DNA of 25,165 bases from CAZESH01 sp964514665 (GTDB lineage: Bacteria; Bacillota; Bacilli; Paenibacillales; KCTC-25726), in NCBI GenBank assembly GCA_964514665.1, contig CAZESH010000025.1, forward strand, positions 1 through 25,165, given 5' to 3'. Of the stretch, positions 23,122 to 25,165 are shown one piece after another (the stretch's first letter is position 1; each line of letters opens with the position of its first letter). The notes beneath the pieces are model-generated. The model saw only the letters and a program-made list of their open reading frames with translations, searched no databases and was not told the DNA's origin. The position numbers and the translations under genes are program-made.

Positions 23122-23430
23122 ATGCGGTTGGACGGCAAACGTACATTGGGACTGCTGATTATCGGCTTGGGCGGCATGATCCTGCTGGGCAAGCTGGGCT
23201 TTATGTTCGGACACGTATCCGGGCTGCTGCTGGCCTACCTGATTCCGCTGGCGCTGGTCGTGCTGGGCTATATCGGAATCCGCAACGGCAGCAAATTTTT
23301 CGGATGGCTGTTCTTCGTCATCGGCTTGATTGCGCTGGCCAGCAAATTCGCCTGGCTGATCGGGCTGGTAATCGGAATCGGGCTGATCGCCTTCGGGATC
23401 TCGATGCTCAAACGCAGATCGGTGACATAA
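23122..23430 (+). CDS. LiaI/LiaF-type transmembrane protein
   Basis: This 102-residue protein has about four membrane helices with short loops and a basic C-terminus (MLKRRSVT). The glycine-rich first helix TLGLLIIGLGGMILLGKLG and the pair of later helices fit the LiaI/LiaF transmembrane domain found in Firmicute cell-envelope stress operons. It probably anchors PspA-type proteins at the membrane. I start at ATG 23122, preceded by AGAGGGTGA. The frame is open upstream to 23053, but that part is hydrophilic and lacks a good start. It is 47 bases upstream of pspA in the same direction. Confidence 0.8.
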   Translation: MRLDGKRTLGLLIIGLGGMILLGKLGFMFGHVSGLLLAYLIPLALVVLGYIGIRNGSKFFGWLFFVIGLIALASKFAWLIGLVIGIGLIAFGISMLKRRSVT

Positions 23431-23477
23431 AGTAGAGTAGAAAAAAAGCAAGCAGAATCGAACAAGGAGGCAGAGCA

Positions 23478-24158
23478 ATGGGCGTAATCAAACGGGTGCG
23501 GGACCTCACCGCGGCGACCCTGAACGAACGGTTGGAGCAGGCCGAGGATCCGGTGCGGATGATCGACGGCTACCTGCTGGAACAGGCCGAACAAATCCGC
23601 GTATCGGAGCGGCTGCTGCAGCAGGTAAGGCAGCATTTGGCGGTGCTGCGGCAGCAAACAGACGCGGCGCAGCAAAGCCGGGACAAGCGCGAGCAGCAGG
23701 CGCTGCTGGCGATCAAAGCGGGAGAGGATCAATTGGCCCGGCTGGCGCTGCAGGAAAAGCTGCTGCATGAGGAAAAATACGAGCAGTACCGCAAACTGTA
23801 CGAGCAGACGGGGCAAAGCGTGCTGGAGCTCGAAAGCGAGCTTGCGGAGCTGAAGGCGGATTATCAGGAAGTGTACAACAAGCGCGAGTACTACATGGCG
23901 CGGATGGAATCGCTGCGGCTGCAGCAGCGGATGAACGCGCAGCTGAACAAGCCGGGGACGCGCGGCGGGGCCAGCTGGTTTCAGCGGCTGGAGGAGCGGG
24001 TGAGCGACCTGGAGCTGGAAGCGGGCAGCCTGCGCGAAGTGCGGCGGATGGGAGCGGACGCGCTGAGGGTTGCGGGCGAGAGCCTGCAGCAGACGCTCGA
24101 CCGCGAGCTGGCAGCGCTGCGGCGCAAGCTGGATGAGGAAGGAGCGGGCAAGCGATGA
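23478..24158 (+). CDS. pspA: PspA/IM30 family protein, first copy
   Basis: PspA-type proteins assemble into ESCRT-III-like coats that protect and reshape the inner membrane under stress. The 226-residue chain has the usual length, with an amphipathic N-terminal helix (MGVIKRVRDLTAATLNERLE), the near-invariant EDP at 23-25, and long heptad-rich helices to about residue 150. A glycine-containing break (NKPGTRGGASW) precedes the final helices. GGAGG lies seven bases before ATG 23478. It overlaps pspC by four bases. It is clearly related to the second PspA of this operon but well diverged from it. Confidence 0.92.
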   Translation: MGVIKRVRDLTAATLNERLEQAEDPVRMIDGYLLEQAEQIRVSERLLQQVRQHLAVLRQQTDAAQQSRDKREQQALLAIKAGEDQLARLALQEKLLHEEKYEQYRKLYEQTGQSVLELESELAELKADYQEVYNKREYYMARMESLRLQQRMNAQLNKPGTRGGASWFQRLEERVSDLELEAGSLREVRRMGADALRVAGESLQQTLDRELAALRRKLDEEGAGKR

Positions 24159-24550
24159 ACCGAATCTACCGATCGCAGCGGGACAAGAAAATCATGGGAC
24201 TGTGCGGCGGACTGGCCGAAGCGTTCCATGTCGACGCCACCCTGCTGCGGCTGATCTTCGTGGCCGCGGCGATCTTCACCGGAGGCAGCGTAGTGCTGCT
24301 CTACATCGTCGCCGGACTGGTGATTCCCAAGGAACCGACGTTCGGCCCGAGCTTCGGTTATGGCGGCGGCTACGGTCCGCAGTATGGCGGAGCAGGCGGC
24401 TATGGCGCACAAGCGGGAGCGGCAGAGCCGCAAGCGGACAACGGCGGCTTGGACGAAATGATGAAAGACATCGAGAAAAAAGCGATGGAGAAAGAACTGG
24501 CGGAATTAAAGGCCAAATTGGCCAAATACGAGAAGGGAGAACACGAATAA
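24155..24550 (+). CDS. pspC: PspC-domain protein with Gly/Tyr linker and coiled-coil tail
   Basis: PspC is a membrane partner and sensor of PspA. The 131-residue protein starts with the PspC domain (3-~62): RSQRDKKIMGLCGGLAEAF, then a membrane helix (LIFVAAAIFTGGSVVLLYIV) ending in GLVIPKEP. A low-complexity Gly/Tyr/Ala stretch follows (GYGGGYGPQYGGAGGYG), and the chain ends in a charged helix, MMKDIEKKAMEKELAELKAK, likely a coiled coil able to bind PspA. The start overlaps the pspA stop (ATGA), and the stop overlaps the next ATG (TAATG), so all three genes are translationally coupled. Confidence 0.92.
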   Translation: MNRIYRSQRDKKIMGLCGGLAEAFHVDATLLRLIFVAAAIFTGGSVVLLYIVAGLVIPKEPTFGPSFGYGGGYGPQYGGAGGYGAQAGAAEPQADNGGLDEMMKDIEKKAMEKELAELKAKLAKYEKGEHE

Positions 24551-25165
24551 TGGGGATCTTCAAACGAATGAGCGATCTGACGAAAGCAAGCGTCAACGAA
24601 CTGTTGGATAAAGTGGAAGACCCGGTGGTGATGATGAACCAGTACCTGCGGGATATGGAAGAGGAAATTGCGCAGGCGGAAGTGACGGTGGCCAAGCAAA
24701 TCACGAGCGAGCGCAAAACGCTGCAGCGGCTGGAGGAAGTACGCCGGCAGAGCGCGGCGCGTGAAGCGCAGGCGGCTGCGGCATTGAAGGCGGGTCAGGA
24801 GGCGGGCGCGCGCCAGGCGTTGGAAGAGAAGCTGTATTTTGACGGGCGGATCGAGGAATACGGCGGACTGTACAGCCAAGCCAAGGTGCAGTCGGAGGAG
24901 CTGAAGCAGCAGCTGCATGAGATGAAAGAAGAGTTTTACCGCATGCGCAACAAGCGCAACGAACTGGTCAGCCGGGTGCAGCTGGCGAAGGTGAAGAAGC
25001 AGCTGGCGCAGGCGGTGAACAGCCGCGCGTACAGCCTGGAAGGCGGCGAGGCAGGCCGCGGATTTCAACGGATTGAGGAGAAGATCATGCAGCTGGAGGT
25101 GGAGGCCGACCTGGCCCGTCAGCCGTATGTACCGGGGGGGACGGCGGAAACGGCCGATCCGGTGA
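24550..25165 (+). CDS. pspA: PspA/IM30 family protein, second copy (3' truncated by window edge)
   Basis: 205 codons are visible before the window ends. The N-terminus MGIFKRMSDLTKASVNELLD with EDP at 23-25, followed by a long alpha-helical coiled-coil region, is classic PspA; this copy is nearer the family consensus than the first. The break before the last helices (SLEGGEAGRGFQRIEEK) matches that of copy one. A C-terminal extension begins around YVPGGTAETADPV and is cut by the edge. The ATG overlaps the pspC stop by one base. Two PspA paralogues flanking PspC suggests mixed polymers or division of labour. Confidence 0.92.
   Translation, partial: MGIFKRMSDLTKASVNELLDKVEDPVVMMNQYLRDMEEEIAQAEVTVAKQITSERKTLQRLEEVRRQSAAREAQAAAALKAGQEAGARQALEEKLYFDGRIEEYGGLYSQAKVQSEELKQQLHEMKEEFYRMRNKRNELVSRVQLAKVKKQLAQAVNSRAYSLEGGEAGRGFQRIEEKIMQLEVEADLARQPYVPGGTAETADPV

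Noticed and set aside
1..25165. CRISPR arrays, tRNA genes, insertion sequences or phage attachment sites
   Set aside because: No regularly spaced direct repeats, tRNA-like clover patterns, transposase motifs or integrase genes were seen.

Overview
The window looks like a chromosomal segment of a Gram-positive, spore-former-type Firmicute, most likely from the Paenibacillaceae. This is an inference from gene content and style: strong AGGAGG-type ribosome binding sites, a moderately GC-rich background, an ECF transporter, LiaI/PspA/PspC envelope-stress genes and a three-component cell-envelope glycosylation locus. No rRNA, tRNA, CRISPR array, transposase or phage gene was seen. The window opens inside cobD and closes inside a second pspA.

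Layout. (1) 1-4443, plus strand: the late (nucleotide-loop) cobalamin genes cobD-cobU-cobS-cbiZ-cbiB, tightly overlapped, followed by the wreck of cobQ. The wreck has a recognisable N-terminus and C-terminus, with the middle ~400 codons missing and the two ends out of frame. An intact CbiZ beside a dead CobQ points to cobinamide salvage rather than de novo synthesis at this locus. (2) 4444-10230, plus strand, visibly AT-richer: a terminator, a very AT-rich leader, then an apparent five-gene operon made of an ECF S-component, a tandem-ATPase subunit, an EcfT subunit, a RidA imine deaminase and an acetamidase/formamidase. It is closed by an 18-bp terminator hairpin and followed by a separate DinB-fold gene. 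The operon looks like uptake plus breakdown of an unidentified amide-bearing compound. (3) 10270-15687, minus strand: a 1270-residue protein carrying two GT-C glycosyltransferase units and two sugar-binding-like domains, a polyprenyl-phosphate glycosyltransferase (GT2) and a GtrA-type flippase. This is a three-component envelope glycosylation system. A highly structured ~185-nt element sits in the leader of the operon. (4) 16072-19662: a FadR-type regulator divergent from glcD-glcF (glycolate/2-hydroxyacid oxidase subunits), with three perfect palindromes over the shared promoter region. (5) 19663-20360: a 700-bp gap holding a second candidate structured RNA that ends in a terminator. (6) 20361-22829: an Eis-like N-acetyltransferase (plus), then on the minus strand a TetR-type regulator, a 30-residue membrane peptide and a membrane-bound metal-dependent hydrolase-like protein. 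Twin TetR-type operators lie upstream. (7) 23122-25165, plus strand: a LiaI-like membrane protein, PspA, PspC and a second PspA, forming an envelope-stress operon.

The points most worth following are the ECF/RidA/amidase operon, the two unclassified structured RNAs (15796-15979 and 19683-19922), the double GT-C protein and the cobQ remnant. All assignments come from reading motifs by eye; no database search or folding program was run.
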